Assembly (NCBI RefSeq): GCF_013522705.1
Contig: NZ_JAAMRE010000009.1
Coordinates: forward strand, 93,583-157,582
Length of the DNA: 64,000 nucleotides
Reading direction: 5' to 3'
Origin: Pseudomonas lurida
GTDB lineage: Bacteria > Pseudomonadota > Gammaproteobacteria > Pseudomonadales > Pseudomonadaceae
Below the pieces are notes generated by a model, which did no database searches, was not told the origin of the DNA, and saw nothing but the letters and a program-made list of their open reading frames with translations. A program made the position numbers and the translations under genes. Below, piece by piece: positions 38,320-47,713 of this stretch. Each line of letters opens with the position of its first letter. Within the stretch, counting starts at the first letter, position 1.

Positions 38320-39447
38320 TTAGGGTTTATCGCGACGCAAGAACGCCAGGCGCTCTTCATCGATGACCAGGCCAAGGCCCGGTGCGGTGGAGACATGCAG
38401 CTGGAAATCGCGGTACAGCGGCGGCTCGACAAGGATGTCTTCGGTGAGCAACAGCGGGCCGAACAGTTCGGTGCCCCACGCCAGTGTGTCCAGGGTCAGG
38501 AAGGCATGGGCCGACGCCAGGGTGCCGATACCGCCCTCCAGCATCGTGCCGCCGTACAGGCCGATACCGGCCGCTTCGGCAATAGCCGCCGTGCGCAACA
38601 CTGCGCGCGGGCCGCCGTTCTTGGCGATCTTGAGGGCAAACACCGACGCCGCACCTTCGCGGGCCAGGTTGAAGGCATCCTCGACACATTCGATGGACTC
38701 GTCGGCCATGATCGGCGTCGGGCTCGACAGATTGAGCCGCGCCATGCCGGCACGATTGTTGCGCGAGATCGGCTGCTCGATCAGGTCGATGCCGTTGTCG
38801 CCCAGCACCCGGCACGCGCGCAGGGCCACGGCTTCGTCCCACGCCTGGTTGACGTCGACCCGCACACTGGCGCGATCGCCCAGGGCTTTTTTGATCGCGA
38901 TCACATGGGCCAGGTCATGGTCGACCTGCCCTGCGCCGATCTTCAGCTTGAACAGGCGATGGCGGCGCAGGTCGAGCATCTTCTGCGCTTCGTCGATGTC
39001 CTGCGCGGTATTGCCGCTGGCCAATGCCCAGGCCACCGGCAGCGCATCGCGCACGCGCCCGCCGAGCAACTCGCTGACGGGCAGGCCCAGGCGCTTGCCA
39101 AGGGCGTCGAGCAAGGCGCTTTCCACGCCGGATTTGGCAAAGGTGTTGCCGCGCACACTGCGCGCCACGCGCAACATGGCGGCGTTAATGTTGCTGGCGT
39201 CCTGGCCGATCAGCAACGGCGCGATGTGACGATCAATGTTGACCTTGATGCTGTCGGGGCTTTCGTTGCCGTAACTCAGGCCGCCGATGGTGGTGGCCTC
39301 ACCGATGCCCTCGATGCCATCGCTGCTGCGCACTCGGATGATCACCAGAGTCTGGTTCTGCAAGGTGTGCATGGCCAACTTGTGCGGGCGAATGGTTGGC
39401 AGATCGACGATAAGGGCCTCGATCGAGGTGATGATGCAAATCGGCAT
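38320..39447 (-). CDS. catB: muconate cycloisomerase (CatB)
   Basis: A 375-residue enolase-superfamily enzyme. The catalytic pair Lys167 and Lys169 lies in LFKLKIGAG, and metal ligands Asp198 (VDVNQAW), Glu224 (LIEQPI) and Asp249 (MADESI) carry the same numbering as P. putida MLE I. It lactonises cis,cis-muconate to muconolactone. ATG 39447 is chosen; a much longer open frame upstream only runs antisense through catR. It heads catBCA and is divergent from catR. Confidence 0.97.
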   Translation of the reverse strand: MPICIITSIEALIVDLPTIRPHKLAMHTLQNQTLVIIRVRSSDGIEGIGEATTIGGLSYGNESPDSIKVNIDRHIAPLLIGQDASNINAAMLRVARSVRGNTFAKSGVESALLDALGKRLGLPVSELLGGRVRDALPVAWALASGNTAQDIDEAQKMLDLRRHRLFKLKIGAGQVDHDLAHVIAIKKALGDRASVRVDVNQAWDEAVALRACRVLGDNGIDLIEQPISRNNRAGMARLNLSSPTPIMADESIECVEDAFNLAREGAASVFALKIAKNGGPRAVLRTAAIAEAAGIGLYGGTMLEGGIGTLASAHAFLTLDTLAWGTELFGPLLLTEDILVEPPLYRDFQLHVSTAPGLGLVIDEERLAFLRRDKP

Positions 39448-39561
39448 GGCAATACCCGCTGGGTTGCGTATAAGTTTCGATCGATTCTGCGCCCCATATT
39501 TCAAGGCTTCCAATATAGAATGGGTCTGGTTTGATACCTCATAAGTATGGAAGGATTTGTC
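39448..39561. promoter_or_regulatory. catR-catB divergent control region
   Basis: A 114-base space between divergent starts. It contains an ATAC-N7-GTAT element (39534-39548, a LysR-type T-N11-A motif) just upstream of the catR ATG and an AT-rich CCAATATAGAATGG segment, as expected for CatR recognition and activation sites. Confidence 0.65.
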
Positions 39562-40437
39562 ATGGAACTGCGTCATCTGCGCTATTTCCAGGTGCTGGGA
39601 GAAACCCTCAACTTCACTCGCGCGGCCGAACGCCTGCACATCGCCCAGCCGCCGTTGAGCCGGCAGATCCAGCAATTGGAGGATGAACTGGGGGTGCTGC
39701 TGCTCGAACGCAGCCGCCCATTGCGGTTGACCGAGGCCGGACGGTTTTTCTATGAGCACGCCCAATTGTTGCTCGAGCAGTTGGACAAGATCCGCGACGT
39801 CACCCGCCGCATCGGCCAGGGCGAGAAGACCTGGCTGGGCATCGGCTTCGCGCCCTCGACGTTGTATGGCGTGTTGCCGGAGCTGATCCGGCGCCTGCGC
39901 AACCACGACACGCTGGAACTGGAGCTGGGCTTGGCGGAGATGACCACCTTGCAGCAGGTCGAAGCGCTCAAGGCCGGGCGTATCGACGTGGGCTTCGGGC
40001 GCATTCGTATCGACGACCCGGCCATCGTGCAGCGCGTGCTGGTGGAGGATCGCCTGGTGGCCGTGCTGCCCGCCGGGCATCCGCTGCTGGCCGCACCCGT
40101 TACCCTCGCGCAACTGGCCGCCGAGCCGGTGGTGCTCTACCCCGGCAACCCACGGCCCAGTTATGCCGACCATGTAATCGCACTGTTCGACGCCCACGGT
40201 TTGAGCCTGAAGGTGGCGCAGTGGACCAACGAGCTGCAGACCGCCATCGGCCTGGTCGGTGCCGGGATGGGCATGACGCTGGTGCCGGCGTCGGTACAGG
40301 TGCTGCATCGGGCGGACATCGGATATACGCCGATTGTGGAGGCGACGGCGACTTCGCCGATCATCTTGAGCCGACGGGTGAACGATCAATCGCCGGGGCT
40401 GAGTCATTGCCTGCAACTGCTGGAAGAGTTGATCTGA
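39562..40437 (+). CDS. catR: LysR-family activator CatR
   Basis: 291 residues with the CatR/BenM-type N-terminus MELRHLRYFQVLGETLNFTRAAERLHIAQPPLSRQIQQLEDELGVLLLERSRPLRLTEAG and an effector domain (GAGMGMTLVPASVQVLH). CatR activates catBCA in response to cis,cis-muconate and represses itself. ATG 39562 has AAGGA at the right spacing and gives the family N-terminus; ATG 39547 would add five residues. Confidence 0.94.
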   Translation: MELRHLRYFQVLGETLNFTRAAERLHIAQPPLSRQIQQLEDELGVLLLERSRPLRLTEAGRFFYEHAQLLLEQLDKIRDVTRRIGQGEKTWLGIGFAPSTLYGVLPELIRRLRNHDTLELELGLAEMTTLQQVEALKAGRIDVGFGRIRIDDPAIVQRVLVEDRLVAVLPAGHPLLAAPVTLAQLAAEPVVLYPGNPRPSYADHVIALFDAHGLSLKVAQWTNELQTAIGLVGAGMGMTLVPASVQVLHRADIGYTPIVEATATSPIILSRRVNDQSPGLSHCLQLLEELI

Positions 40438-40475
40438 TCCCCACCCCGCCCCTCCCACATAGGATGTCATTGCTT

Positions 40476-41468
40476 TTAGAGATTGCGCAGGCGCTTGCGC
40501 TGCAAGGTCTGGCTGGGGGACTCATCGAACAGTTTTCGGTACTCCGCCGAAAACCGCCCCAGGTGAGTAAAGCCCCAGCCCAGGGCGATTTCGGAGATGG
40601 TGCGGGTCGAGCCGTGCTCGAGGATCTCCTGGCGTACACCGCCCAGGCGATGCTTTTTCAGGTAGGCCATGGGCGACAGGGCGAAGTACTTGCGAAACGC
40701 ATCGAACAGCTTGAACCGCGACACCCCGGCGGCGGCTTCCAGGTCTTCCAGGTGCACGGCTTCGCGTGCGTTGACGTGGAGGTACTGGCGCGCGCGGATC
40801 AGGTAGTGCGGCAGTTTCACGCCGAGTACGTCGCGCAGTTCTTCGGAATAGTTATTCGGCTGAGCGAGGATCAGGCCCTTGATCAGCGAACTCTCCAGGT
40901 CGCGGGTAAACGCCGCGTGCTCGTACAACTCGCTGCTGTGTTCCAGCTCGGCAATGAAATAACGCGCCATGCGCCACCACGACGCCGGCGCGCCGTCCAC
41001 GGCGTCCATCACCGGTTCGAAGCACAACGGTGCTTCGATCGGGCGCTGCAGCAGGCCCTCGAGGGTTTCGCTCATGGCGGCGCGGGTGATCACCACTTGC
41101 AGCTTGCGGCAGTCGCCGGAAATCGCCAGCACCTGATGCTCGTTGGGCGAGATGATCACGCCTTGATCGCAGTTGGAACTCAAGCGCTCGCCGTTCTTGC
41201 TCAACTCCTGCTCGCCCACCAGCGGCAGGCTCAGGCTGTAGCTGCTGAAGTGTTCGGCGTCTTCGATATCGATAGTCACGTCGGTGCCGTATTCGATCAC
41301 GCCGAGGGTGGTAGCGCGGGACTTGAACACATTGGCACTGTGGTGGAAGCGCAGGCGCTCGGGCGTTGCCGTCGCCAGGCGGTGCGGCCCGCAGATGCCG
41401 GACATCCAACTGCGGGCGCCCTCCAGGTCGAAACGTTGAATACGGATATCGCGTGTCTGGCTACTCAT
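40476..41468 (-). CDS. antR: AraC-family activator AntR
   Basis: A 330-residue protein with an N-terminal cupin-like effector domain (SSYSLSLPLVGEQELSKNGERLSSNCDQGVIISPNEHQVLAIS) and a C-terminal AraC HTH pair (LEDLEAAAGVSRFKLFDAFRKYFALSPMAYLKKHRLGGVRQEI, ISEIALGWGFTHLGRFSAEYRKLFDESPSQTLQRKR). Position and family match AntR, the anthranilate-responsive activator of antABC. ATG 41468 (MSSQTRD) is chosen; a longer frame to 41615 is in the intergenic region. It is divergent from antA. Confidence 0.93.
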   Translation of the reverse strand: MSSQTRDIRIQRFDLEGARSWMSGICGPHRLATATPERLRFHHSANVFKSRATTLGVIEYGTDVTIDIEDAEHFSSYSLSLPLVGEQELSKNGERLSSNCDQGVIISPNEHQVLAISGDCRKLQVVITRAAMSETLEGLLQRPIEAPLCFEPVMDAVDGAPASWWRMARYFIAELEHSSELYEHAAFTRDLESSLIKGLILAQPNNYSEELRDVLGVKLPHYLIRARQYLHVNAREAVHLEDLEAAAGVSRFKLFDAFRKYFALSPMAYLKKHRLGGVRQEILEHGSTRTISEIALGWGFTHLGRFSAEYRKLFDESPSQTLQRKRLRNL

Positions 41469-41779
41469 CAGGGTGCACCCACGGCGGTTAGGCATTTGCG
41501 CGCTCTGGCGGCGCGTCATCTGAGCTGAAGGCAAGTTCTGCGCCACGCCGGCCGGTTTGCCACTGGCTGGATAACAAGCGTCGACTATGTGGATAAGTCC
41601 CACGCTTTTGCGCACATCGCCTGGCAGGACAGTAGCGCATTACGTCACCGCGCTGCACCGACGTGGGTAGTTGCTGCCCAATTATCCGGCGCACCTTCCC
41701 CCATTAAGCGGATAGCCCACGGCCGACGCTCAACCGCTTAATGGCCGACGTGTTCAGCCATTAATAAAAGGTGCCTCCC
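41469..41779. promoter_or_regulatory. antR-antA divergent control region
   Basis: A 311-base gap without a gene. It carries TGGATAACAAGC and TATGTGGATAAGT, which may be AntR or -10 elements, and near antA a perfect 11-bp inverted repeat (CCATTAAGCGG at 41701-41711, CCGCTTAATGG at 41734-41744). Both promoters and AntR sites should lie here. The exact AntR sites were not identified. Confidence 0.65.
41701..41744. repeat. perfect 11-bp inverted repeat upstream of antA
   Basis: CCATTAAGCGG and CCGCTTAATGG are exact reverse complements separated by 22 bases, ending 35 bases before the antA ATG. The arms could be operator half-sites or form an RNA stem in the antABC leader. Confidence 0.9.
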
Positions 41780-43171
41780 ATGAGTGGTGCAAGAAGCGTC
41801 GAGCAATGGAAAAGCTTTATCGAAAGCTGCCTGGATTTTCGCCCCGTCGACGATGTGTTCCGCATCGCCCGCGACATGTTCACCGAGCCGCAGCTGTTCG
41901 ATCTGGAGATGGAACTGATCTTCGAAAAGAACTGGATCTACGCCTGCCACGAAAGCGAACTGGCCAACCTCCATGACTTCGTGACGATGCGCGCCGGGCG
42001 CCAGCCAATGATCATCACCCGCGACGGCGAAGGCCGCCTCAATGCTCTGGTCAATGCCTGCCAGCATCGCGGCACCACGCTTACCCGCGTGGGCAAGGGC
42101 AACCAGTCCACCTTCACCTGCCCGTTCCATGCCTGGTGCTACAAGAGCGATGGCCGACTGGTGAAGGTCAAGGCGCCGGGGGAATACCCGGAGGGTTTCG
42201 ACAAGGCGACACGCGGCCTGAAAAAGGCGCGCATCGAAAGCTACAAAGGCTTCGTGTTCATCAGCCTGGACGTGAGCGGCGGCGACAGCCTGGAGGATTT
42301 TCTCGGCGATGCAAAAGTGTTTTTCGACATGATGGTCGCGCAGTCGGCTACCGGTGAGTTGGAGGTGCTGCCGGGTAAATCCGCCTACACCTACGACGGC
42401 AACTGGAAGCTGCAAAACGAAAACGGCCTGGACGGTTATCACGTCAGTACTGTGCACTACAACTACGTGGCCACGGTGCAGCACCGCCAGCAAGTGAACA
42501 GCGAAAACGGCAGCGCCGCCGGCAGCACGCTGGACTACAGCAAGCTCGGCGCAGGCGACGCGAATACCGATGACGGCTGGTTCGCCTTCAACAATGGCCA
42601 TAGCGTGTTGTTCAGCGACATGCCCAACCCGAGCGTGCGTTCCGGCTATGCCACGATCATGCCGCGCCTGGTCGCCGAACACGGCCAGCAAAAAGCCGAA
42701 TGGATGATGCACCGCCTGCGCAACCTGAACATCTACCCCAGCCTGTTTTTTCTCGACCAGATCAGCTCGCAGCTGCGCATCATCCGCCCGGTGGCATGGA
42801 ACAAGACCGAGATCATCAGCCAATGCCTGGGCGTGAAGGGTGAATCCGACGCCGACCGCGAAAATCGCATTCGCCAGTTCGAGGATTTCTTCAACGTGTC
42901 GGGCATGGGCACACCGGACGACCTGGTGGAATTTCGCGAAGCCCAACGCGGGTTCCAGGGCCGCCTGGAACGCTGGAGCGATATCTCCCGTGGCAGCCAC
43001 CGCTGGCAAACCGGGGCCACCCCCAACAGCGAAGCCCTCGGCATCCAGCCGGCGATGACCGGTACCGAGTTCACCCACGAAGGGCTGTACGTCAACCAGC
43101 ACCGCAACTGGCAGCAATTTCTGCTCAAGGGGCTGGAGCAACGCGCGCTGACACTGCGGGAGGTGCAATGA
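41780..43171 (+). CDS. antA: anthranilate 1,2-dioxygenase large subunit (AntA)
   Basis: A 463-residue Rieske oxygenase alpha subunit. The Rieske cluster ligands are Cys94 and His96 (ACQHRGT) and Cys114 and His117 (CPFHAWCY). The mononuclear iron site is Asp218, His221 and His226 in GLDGYHVSTVHY. With AntB it dihydroxylates anthranilate, releasing ammonia and CO2 to give catechol. Start ATG 41780 has AGGTG upstream. Its TGA overlaps the antB start (ATGATGA). Confidence 0.96.
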   Translation: MSGARSVEQWKSFIESCLDFRPVDDVFRIARDMFTEPQLFDLEMELIFEKNWIYACHESELANLHDFVTMRAGRQPMIITRDGEGRLNALVNACQHRGTTLTRVGKGNQSTFTCPFHAWCYKSDGRLVKVKAPGEYPEGFDKATRGLKKARIESYKGFVFISLDVSGGDSLEDFLGDAKVFFDMMVAQSATGELEVLPGKSAYTYDGNWKLQNENGLDGYHVSTVHYNYVATVQHRQQVNSENGSAAGSTLDYSKLGAGDANTDDGWFAFNNGHSVLFSDMPNPSVRSGYATIMPRLVAEHGQQKAEWMMHRLRNLNIYPSLFFLDQISSQLRIIRPVAWNKTEIISQCLGVKGESDADRENRIRQFEDFFNVSGMGTPDDLVEFREAQRGFQGRLERWSDISRGSHRWQTGATPNSEALGIQPAMTGTEFTHEGLYVNQHRNWQQFLLKGLEQRALTLREVQ

Positions 43172-43662
43172 TGAATGCGCAACTGCAGTACCGCATCGAA
43201 CAGTTCTTCTACCGCAAGTGCGAGCTGTGCGACGCCCAGGACTGGGACGCCTATGTGCAGCTGTTCGACCCACAGAGCGAATTCCACTTGCCGCAGTGGG
43301 ATTCGGAACACGTCTATACCCGCGATCCCAAGCGCGAGATGTCGCTGATCTACTACGCCAACCGTTCGGGGCTTGAAGACCGCGTGTTCCGCCTGCGCAC
43401 CGGCAAGGCCGCCTCCGCCACGCCGATGCCGCGCACCTTGCACCTGATCAACAACGTGCGTATTGCCGAACAGGCCGACGGCACCCTGCAAGTGCACCTG
43501 AACTGGCACACGCTGTTTTACCGGCTGGCCACCTCGGAGCAGTTCTACGGGCACGCCACTTACCGCCTCAAACCCGACGGCGACAGTTGGCTGATCACCC
43601 GCAAGCATGCGCTGCTGCTTAACGACACCATCAATTCGGTGTTGGATTTCTATCACCTGTGA
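43168..43662 (+). CDS. antB: anthranilate 1,2-dioxygenase small subunit (AntB)
   Basis: A 164-residue Rieske oxygenase beta subunit (RIEQFFYRKCELCDAQDWDAYVQLFDPQSEFHLPQWDSE, RVFRLRTGKAASATPMPRTLHLINNVRI). It has no cofactor and stabilises the alpha subunit. GGGAGG precedes the overlapping ATG codons at 43168 and 43171. Confidence 0.95.
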   Translation: MMNAQLQYRIEQFFYRKCELCDAQDWDAYVQLFDPQSEFHLPQWDSEHVYTRDPKREMSLIYYANRSGLEDRVFRLRTGKAASATPMPRTLHLINNVRIAEQADGTLQVHLNWHTLFYRLATSEQFYGHATYRLKPDGDSWLITRKHALLLNDTINSVLDFYHL

Positions 43663-43688
43663 CGCGCATCACCTGTGGAGTTTCGCGA

Positions 43689-44696
43689 ATGAATCACAAA
43701 GTGGCCTTCAGTTTTGCCGACGGCAAGACCCTGTTTTTTCCGGTGGGCGCGGGTGAAATCCTGTTGGATGCCGCACTGCGCAATGGCATCAAGATCCCCC
43801 TCGATTGCCGCGAAGGTGTGTGCGGCACGTGTCAGGGCCGTTGCGAGTCGGGGGATTACACCCAGGATTATGTCGACGACGAAGCACTCTCCAGCCTCGA
43901 CCTGCAGCAACGCAAAATGCTCAGTTGCCAGACGCGGGTGAACTCCGATGCGGCGTTCTATTTCGATTTCGACTCCAGCCTGTGCAACGCGCCGGGCCCG
44001 GTGCTGGTCGGCGCCAGCGTGAGCCATGTTCAGCAGGTGTCGGCCAGTACCGCAATGCTCACCCTGCGACTGGACGCACCGCTGGATTTTCTGCCCGGCC
44101 AGTACGCCCGCCTGCAAGTGCCCGGCACCGATAGCTGGCGCTCGTATTCGTTCGCCAATCGTCCGGGCGAGCAGCTGCAATTTCTGATTCGCCTGCTGCC
44201 CGACGGTGTGATGAGCAATTACCTGCGCGAGCGTTGCCAGGTAAGTGACCGGCTGCAGTTGGAAGCGCCGCTGGGGGCGTTCTACCTGCGCCACGTCAGC
44301 CAACCGCTGGTGCTGGTGGCCGGTGGCACGGGCTTATCGGCACTGCTGGGCATGCTCGATCAGCTGGTCGACAACGGCTGCGAGCAGCCCGTGCATCTTT
44401 ACTATGGTGTGCGCAGTGCAGAGGATTTGTGCGAGGCCGAGCGGATCAAGGCGTACGCGAGGCGCCTCGCGGGTTTTCGCTACACCGAAGTGCTCAGCAA
44501 CCCGTCGCCCGAGTGGCCCGGCAAGCGCGGCTACCTCACCGAACATTTCGAGGTGGCGCAATGGCGGGATGTTTCGGCGGATATGTACGTGTGTGGCCCG
44601 CCGCCGATGGTCGAATCCATCCAACAATGGCTGTTGGATCAGGCACTTGATGGCGTTCAGCTGTATTACGAAAAGTTCACGCAGAGTAATATCTGA
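43689..44696 (+). CDS. antC: anthranilate 1,2-dioxygenase reductase (AntC)
   Basis: A 335-residue electron-transfer chain. An N-terminal plant-type ferredoxin domain has cluster cysteines in DCREGVCGTCQGRCESG and a later Cys in LSCQTRV. An FAD domain (FLPGQYARLQVPGTDSWRSYSFANRPG) and an NADH domain (VLVAGGTGLSALLGMLDQL, YVCGPPPMVE) follow. It passes electrons from NADH to the AntA Rieske centre. ATG 43689 has TGGAG 8 bases upstream. Confidence 0.95.
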   Translation: MNHKVAFSFADGKTLFFPVGAGEILLDAALRNGIKIPLDCREGVCGTCQGRCESGDYTQDYVDDEALSSLDLQQRKMLSCQTRVNSDAAFYFDFDSSLCNAPGPVLVGASVSHVQQVSASTAMLTLRLDAPLDFLPGQYARLQVPGTDSWRSYSFANRPGEQLQFLIRLLPDGVMSNYLRERCQVSDRLQLEAPLGAFYLRHVSQPLVLVAGGTGLSALLGMLDQLVDNGCEQPVHLYYGVRSAEDLCEAERIKAYARRLAGFRYTEVLSNPSPEWPGKRGYLTEHFEVAQWRDVSADMYVCGPPPMVESIQQWLLDQALDGVQLYYEKFTQSNI

Positions 44697-44715
44697 CCCT
44701 CAGCACTTCTGAGGG
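44697..44715 (+). terminator. hairpin after antC
   Basis: CCCTCAG pairs with CTGAGGG around a 5-base loop immediately after the antC stop. There is no U-tract, so it may only lower transcription into the permease gene. Confidence 0.4.
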
Positions 44716-44767
44716 GCTGATGCGGCCTGCACTCACCCTTAAGAAAAACAAGTAGAAGGGAACGTTA

Positions 44768-46171
44768 ATGGCGGATGACATGGTTAACCCGGTGGGCCTC
44801 AAGCGCGGCTTGAAGAACCGGCATATTCAGCTGATCGCTTTGGGCGGCGCCATCGGTACGGGGTTGTTCCTCGGTTCGGCCGGTGTGCTCAAGTCCGCCG
44901 GGCCGTCGATGATCCTCGGCTACGCGATCGCCGGTTTTATCGCCTTCCTGATCATGCGCCAGCTCGGCGAGATGATCGTCGAAGAGCCGGTGGCCGGTTC
45001 TTTCAGCCACTTCGCGCACAAATACTGGGGCGGTTACGCGGGTTTCCTGGCGGGCTGGAACTACTGGGTGCTGTATGTACTGGTGGGCATGGCCGAACTG
45101 ACGGCGGTGGGCAAGTACATCCAGTTCTGGTGGCCGGAGATTCCGACCTGGGTCAGCGCGCTGGTGTTTTTTGTCGCGGTGAACCTGATCAACACGCTGA
45201 ACGTGAAGTTCTTTGGTGAGGCCGAGTTCTGGTTCGCGATCATCAAGGTGGTGGCGATTGTCGGCATGATCGTGCTCGGTTGCTACCTGCTGTTCAGCGG
45301 CACCGGCGGTTCGCAGGCGTCCATCAGCAACCTGTGGAGCCACGGTGGGTTCTTCCCCAATGGCGGCATGGGGCTGCTGATGTCCATGGCGTTCATCATG
45401 TTCTCGTTTGGTGGCCTGGAGCTGGTGGGCATCACCGCCGCCGAGGCCAGCGAACCGCGCAAGGTGATCCCCAAGGCGATCAACCAGGTGGTGTACCGCA
45501 TCCTGATTTTCTACGTGGGTGCGCTGACTGTGCTGCTGTCGCTGTATCCGTGGGACCAACTGCTGCAGACCCTCGGCGCATCGGGCGATGCCTACAGCGG
45601 CAGTCCGTTCGTGCAGATCTTTTCACTGATCGGCAACGATACCGCCGCGCACATCCTCAACTTCGTGGTGCTGACCGCGGCGTTGTCGGTGTACAACAGC
45701 GGCGTGTACTGCAACAGCCGCATGCTGTTCGGCCTGGCCGAGCAAGGCGATGCGCCCAAAGCGCTGATGAAGCTCAATAAGCAAGGCGTGCCGCTGCGGG
45801 CCCTGGCGATCTCGGCGCTGGTGACGATGCTGTGCGTGGTGGTCAACTATGTCGCGCCGCAGAGCGCCCTGGAGTTGCTGTTCGCCCTGGTGGTTGCCTC
45901 GCTGATGATCAACTGGGCGCTGATTAGCATCACCCATATCAAGTTTCGCAAGGCCATGGGCGAGCAAGGCGTGGTGCCGTCGTTCAAGACGTTTTGGTTC
46001 CCGTTCAGCAACTACCTGTGCCTGGCGTTCATGCTGATGATTGTCAGCGTGATGCTGGCCATTCCGGGGATTCGTGAGTCGGTGTATGCGATGCCGGTGT
46101 GGGTGGGGGTGATCTATGTGGCCTACCGGTTGCGAATGAGTAAGGCGAAAGCAATCGCCGCTACGCAGTGA
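44768..46171 (+). CDS. aromatic amino-acid permease (AroP-like)
   Basis: A 467-residue APC permease with about 12 segments. It has the AAT core LKNRHIQLIALGGAIGTGLFLGSAGVLKSAGPSMILGYAIAGF, LGEMIVEEPVAGSFSHFAHKYWGGYAGFLAGWNYWVLYVLVGMAEL and ELVGITAAEASEPRKVIPKAI. The AroP/PheP-type pattern plus position beside kynA, kynB and antABC suggests tryptophan or another aromatic amino acid. It starts 71 bases after antC. Confidence 0.87.
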   Translation: MADDMVNPVGLKRGLKNRHIQLIALGGAIGTGLFLGSAGVLKSAGPSMILGYAIAGFIAFLIMRQLGEMIVEEPVAGSFSHFAHKYWGGYAGFLAGWNYWVLYVLVGMAELTAVGKYIQFWWPEIPTWVSALVFFVAVNLINTLNVKFFGEAEFWFAIIKVVAIVGMIVLGCYLLFSGTGGSQASISNLWSHGGFFPNGGMGLLMSMAFIMFSFGGLELVGITAAEASEPRKVIPKAINQVVYRILIFYVGALTVLLSLYPWDQLLQTLGASGDAYSGSPFVQIFSLIGNDTAAHILNFVVLTAALSVYNSGVYCNSRMLFGLAEQGDAPKALMKLNKQGVPLRALAISALVTMLCVVVNYVAPQSALELLFALVVASLMINWALISITHIKFRKAMGEQGVVPSFKTFWFPFSNYLCLAFMLMIVSVMLAIPGIRESVYAMPVWVGVIYVAYRLRMSKAKAIAATQ

Positions 46172-46175
46172 TAGG

Positions 46176-46205
46176 CATGTGGGAGGGGCAAGCCCCTCCC
46201 ATATG
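46176..46205. repeat. REP hairpin after the permease gene
   Basis: TGTGGGAGGGGC and GCCCCTCCCA enclose AA, a near-perfect palindrome between the permease stop and the convergent kynA gene. It likely ends both transcripts. Confidence 0.85.
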
Positions 46206-46208
46206 TGT

Positions 46209-47066
46209 TTAGAGCGTGGAACGCACTCGCCATAACTCGGGGAACAACACCGTGTCGAGCATCTTGCGCAGGTAACCCACGCCCTCGGTGCCGCCGGTGC
46301 CCGGTTGGAAGCCGATGATGCGCTCCACCGTGGTCACATGGCGAAAGCGCCACTGACGGAACGAATCCTCCAGGTCGATAAACTTCTCGGCCAACTGATA
46401 CAAGTCCCAGTAACGGCTCGGATCGCGATACACCTCGCGCCACGCCGCTTCCACCGAGTCATCGTGAACGGTCGCTGCCGTTGGGTCGCGTTGGGTGCGT
46501 TGCGGGTCAATCGCCAAGCCGGCCTTGGTCATCAGGTTGATCGCCTCGTCATACAGCGACGGCGTGGCAATCGCCACTTGCAGTTGCTGCAACAATTCCG
46601 GGCGATGGGCATGGGGCCGCAACAATGCCGGGCTCTTGTTGCCAAGGATAAATTCGATCTCACGGTACTGAAACGACTGGAACCCCGACGACTGTCCCAG
46701 GAACGGGCGAATGGCCTTGTATTCCGAGGGCGTCATGGTCGCCAGTACCGCCCAGGCATGCACCAGCTGGTCGAAGATCCGCGACACCCGCGCGAGCATC
46801 TTGAACGCCGGCGGCAGCTCGCCCAGGCGCACATGTTCGCGGGCGGCCTTGAGCTCGTGGAGCATCAGCTTCATCCACAGCTCGGAGGTCTGGTGCTGGA
46901 TGATAAAGAGCATTTCATTGTGGTCCGGCGACAGCGGGTGCTGAGCGCTGAGGACTTTGCCCAGGTCCAGATAATCGCCGTAGCTCATGGATTCGGAAAA
47001 ATTCAGCTCGGCGTTATGCCATTCTTCCGGCGCTTGGTAGTCAGCAGAGAAAGGACATTGGCTCAT
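46209..47066 (-). CDS. kynA: tryptophan 2,3-dioxygenase (KynA)
   Basis: A 285-residue heme dioxygenase. It has the signature [50 protein letters not shown] and [19 protein letters not shown], with late [32 protein letters not shown] including the distal His region. It opens the indole ring of tryptophan to N-formylkynurenine. Its start overlaps the kynB stop by 4 bases (ATGA). Confidence 0.97.
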   Translation of the reverse strand: MSQCPFSADYQAPEEWHNAELNFSESMSYGDYLDLGKVLSAQHPLSPDHNEMLFIIQHQTSELWMKLMLHELKAAREHVRLGELPPAFKMLARVSRIFDQLVHAWAVLATMTPSEYKAIRPFLGQSSGFQSFQYREIEFILGNKSPALLRPHAHRPELLQQLQVAIATPSLYDEAINLMTKAGLAIDPQRTQRDPTAATVHDDSVEAAWREVYRDPSRYWDLYQLAEKFIDLEDSFRQWRFRHVTTVERIIGFQPGTGGTEGVGYLRKMLDTVLFPELWRVRSTL

Positions 47067-47713
47067 CGCGTGGGCTCCTTGAGCGGGCGCAGGATTGCGC
47101 GGACCGGACTGGCGTCGAGGTTGGCAAAGCGCAGCGGCAAGGCGATCAGTTCGTAGTCGCCCTCCGGTACGTCGTCAAGCACGATGCCTTCGAGAATCGC
47201 CATGCCATGCCGGGCCACGGCGTTGTGAGAATCCATGGTCTTGGACTGCTGCGGGTCCAGAGACGGCGTATCGATACCGATCAGCCGCACACCCAGGCCG
47301 GCGAGCCGTTCGATGGTTTGCGGGGCAATCGCGGTGAAGTTCGCGTCCCATTCAGTCAAAGGCGCTTGTGGATAAGTGCGCAGCAGCACGCGCTCTGGCA
47401 AGTTATCCACACGGCCATCGAGCTGATGAGGCTGCACCAGCGCACCGCTGCCCAGGCAATGCAGCACCCGGCAGGGGCCCATGTACACCTCCAGCGACAC
47501 CTCACCGATCGGCGCGCCGTCCGCGCTGTAATGCAGCGGCGCATCGACATGGGCGCCGGTGTGCGGCGAGAAGGTTACGCGCCCGACATTCACCGGGCAC
47601 TCGGGGCCGAACTGCCATACGCGCTCTTCCTGAAACGGCGTATCGCCCGGCCAGGTGGGCGTGGCTGCGCTCAAGGGCGGGCTGATGTCCCACCACGTTT
47701 TTATTGGGTTCAT
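47063..47713 (-). CDS. kynB: kynurenine formamidase (KynB)
   Basis: A 216-residue metal-dependent cyclase-like hydrolase. The signature is [12 protein letters not shown] with SADG, and the late [25 protein letters not shown] with conserved metal-binding His residues. It hydrolyses N-formylkynurenine to kynurenine. ATG 47713 is chosen over a TTG two codons upstream. It heads the kynB-kynA operon. Confidence 0.96.
   Translation of the reverse strand: MNPIKTWWDISPPLSAATPTWPGDTPFQEERVWQFGPECPVNVGRVTFSPHTGAHVDAPLHYSADGAPIGEVSLEVYMGPCRVLHCLGSGALVQPHQLDGRVDNLPERVLLRTYPQAPLTEWDANFTAIAPQTIERLAGLGVRLIGIDTPSLDPQQSKTMDSHNAVARHGMAILEGIVLDDVPEGDYELIALPLRFANLDASPVRAILRPLKEPTR

Noticed and set aside
39448..40470. 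N-terminal extension of catB giving a 716-residue frame
   Set aside because: The extra part runs antisense through catR and past the divergent promoter; CatB motif numbering fits ATG 39447.
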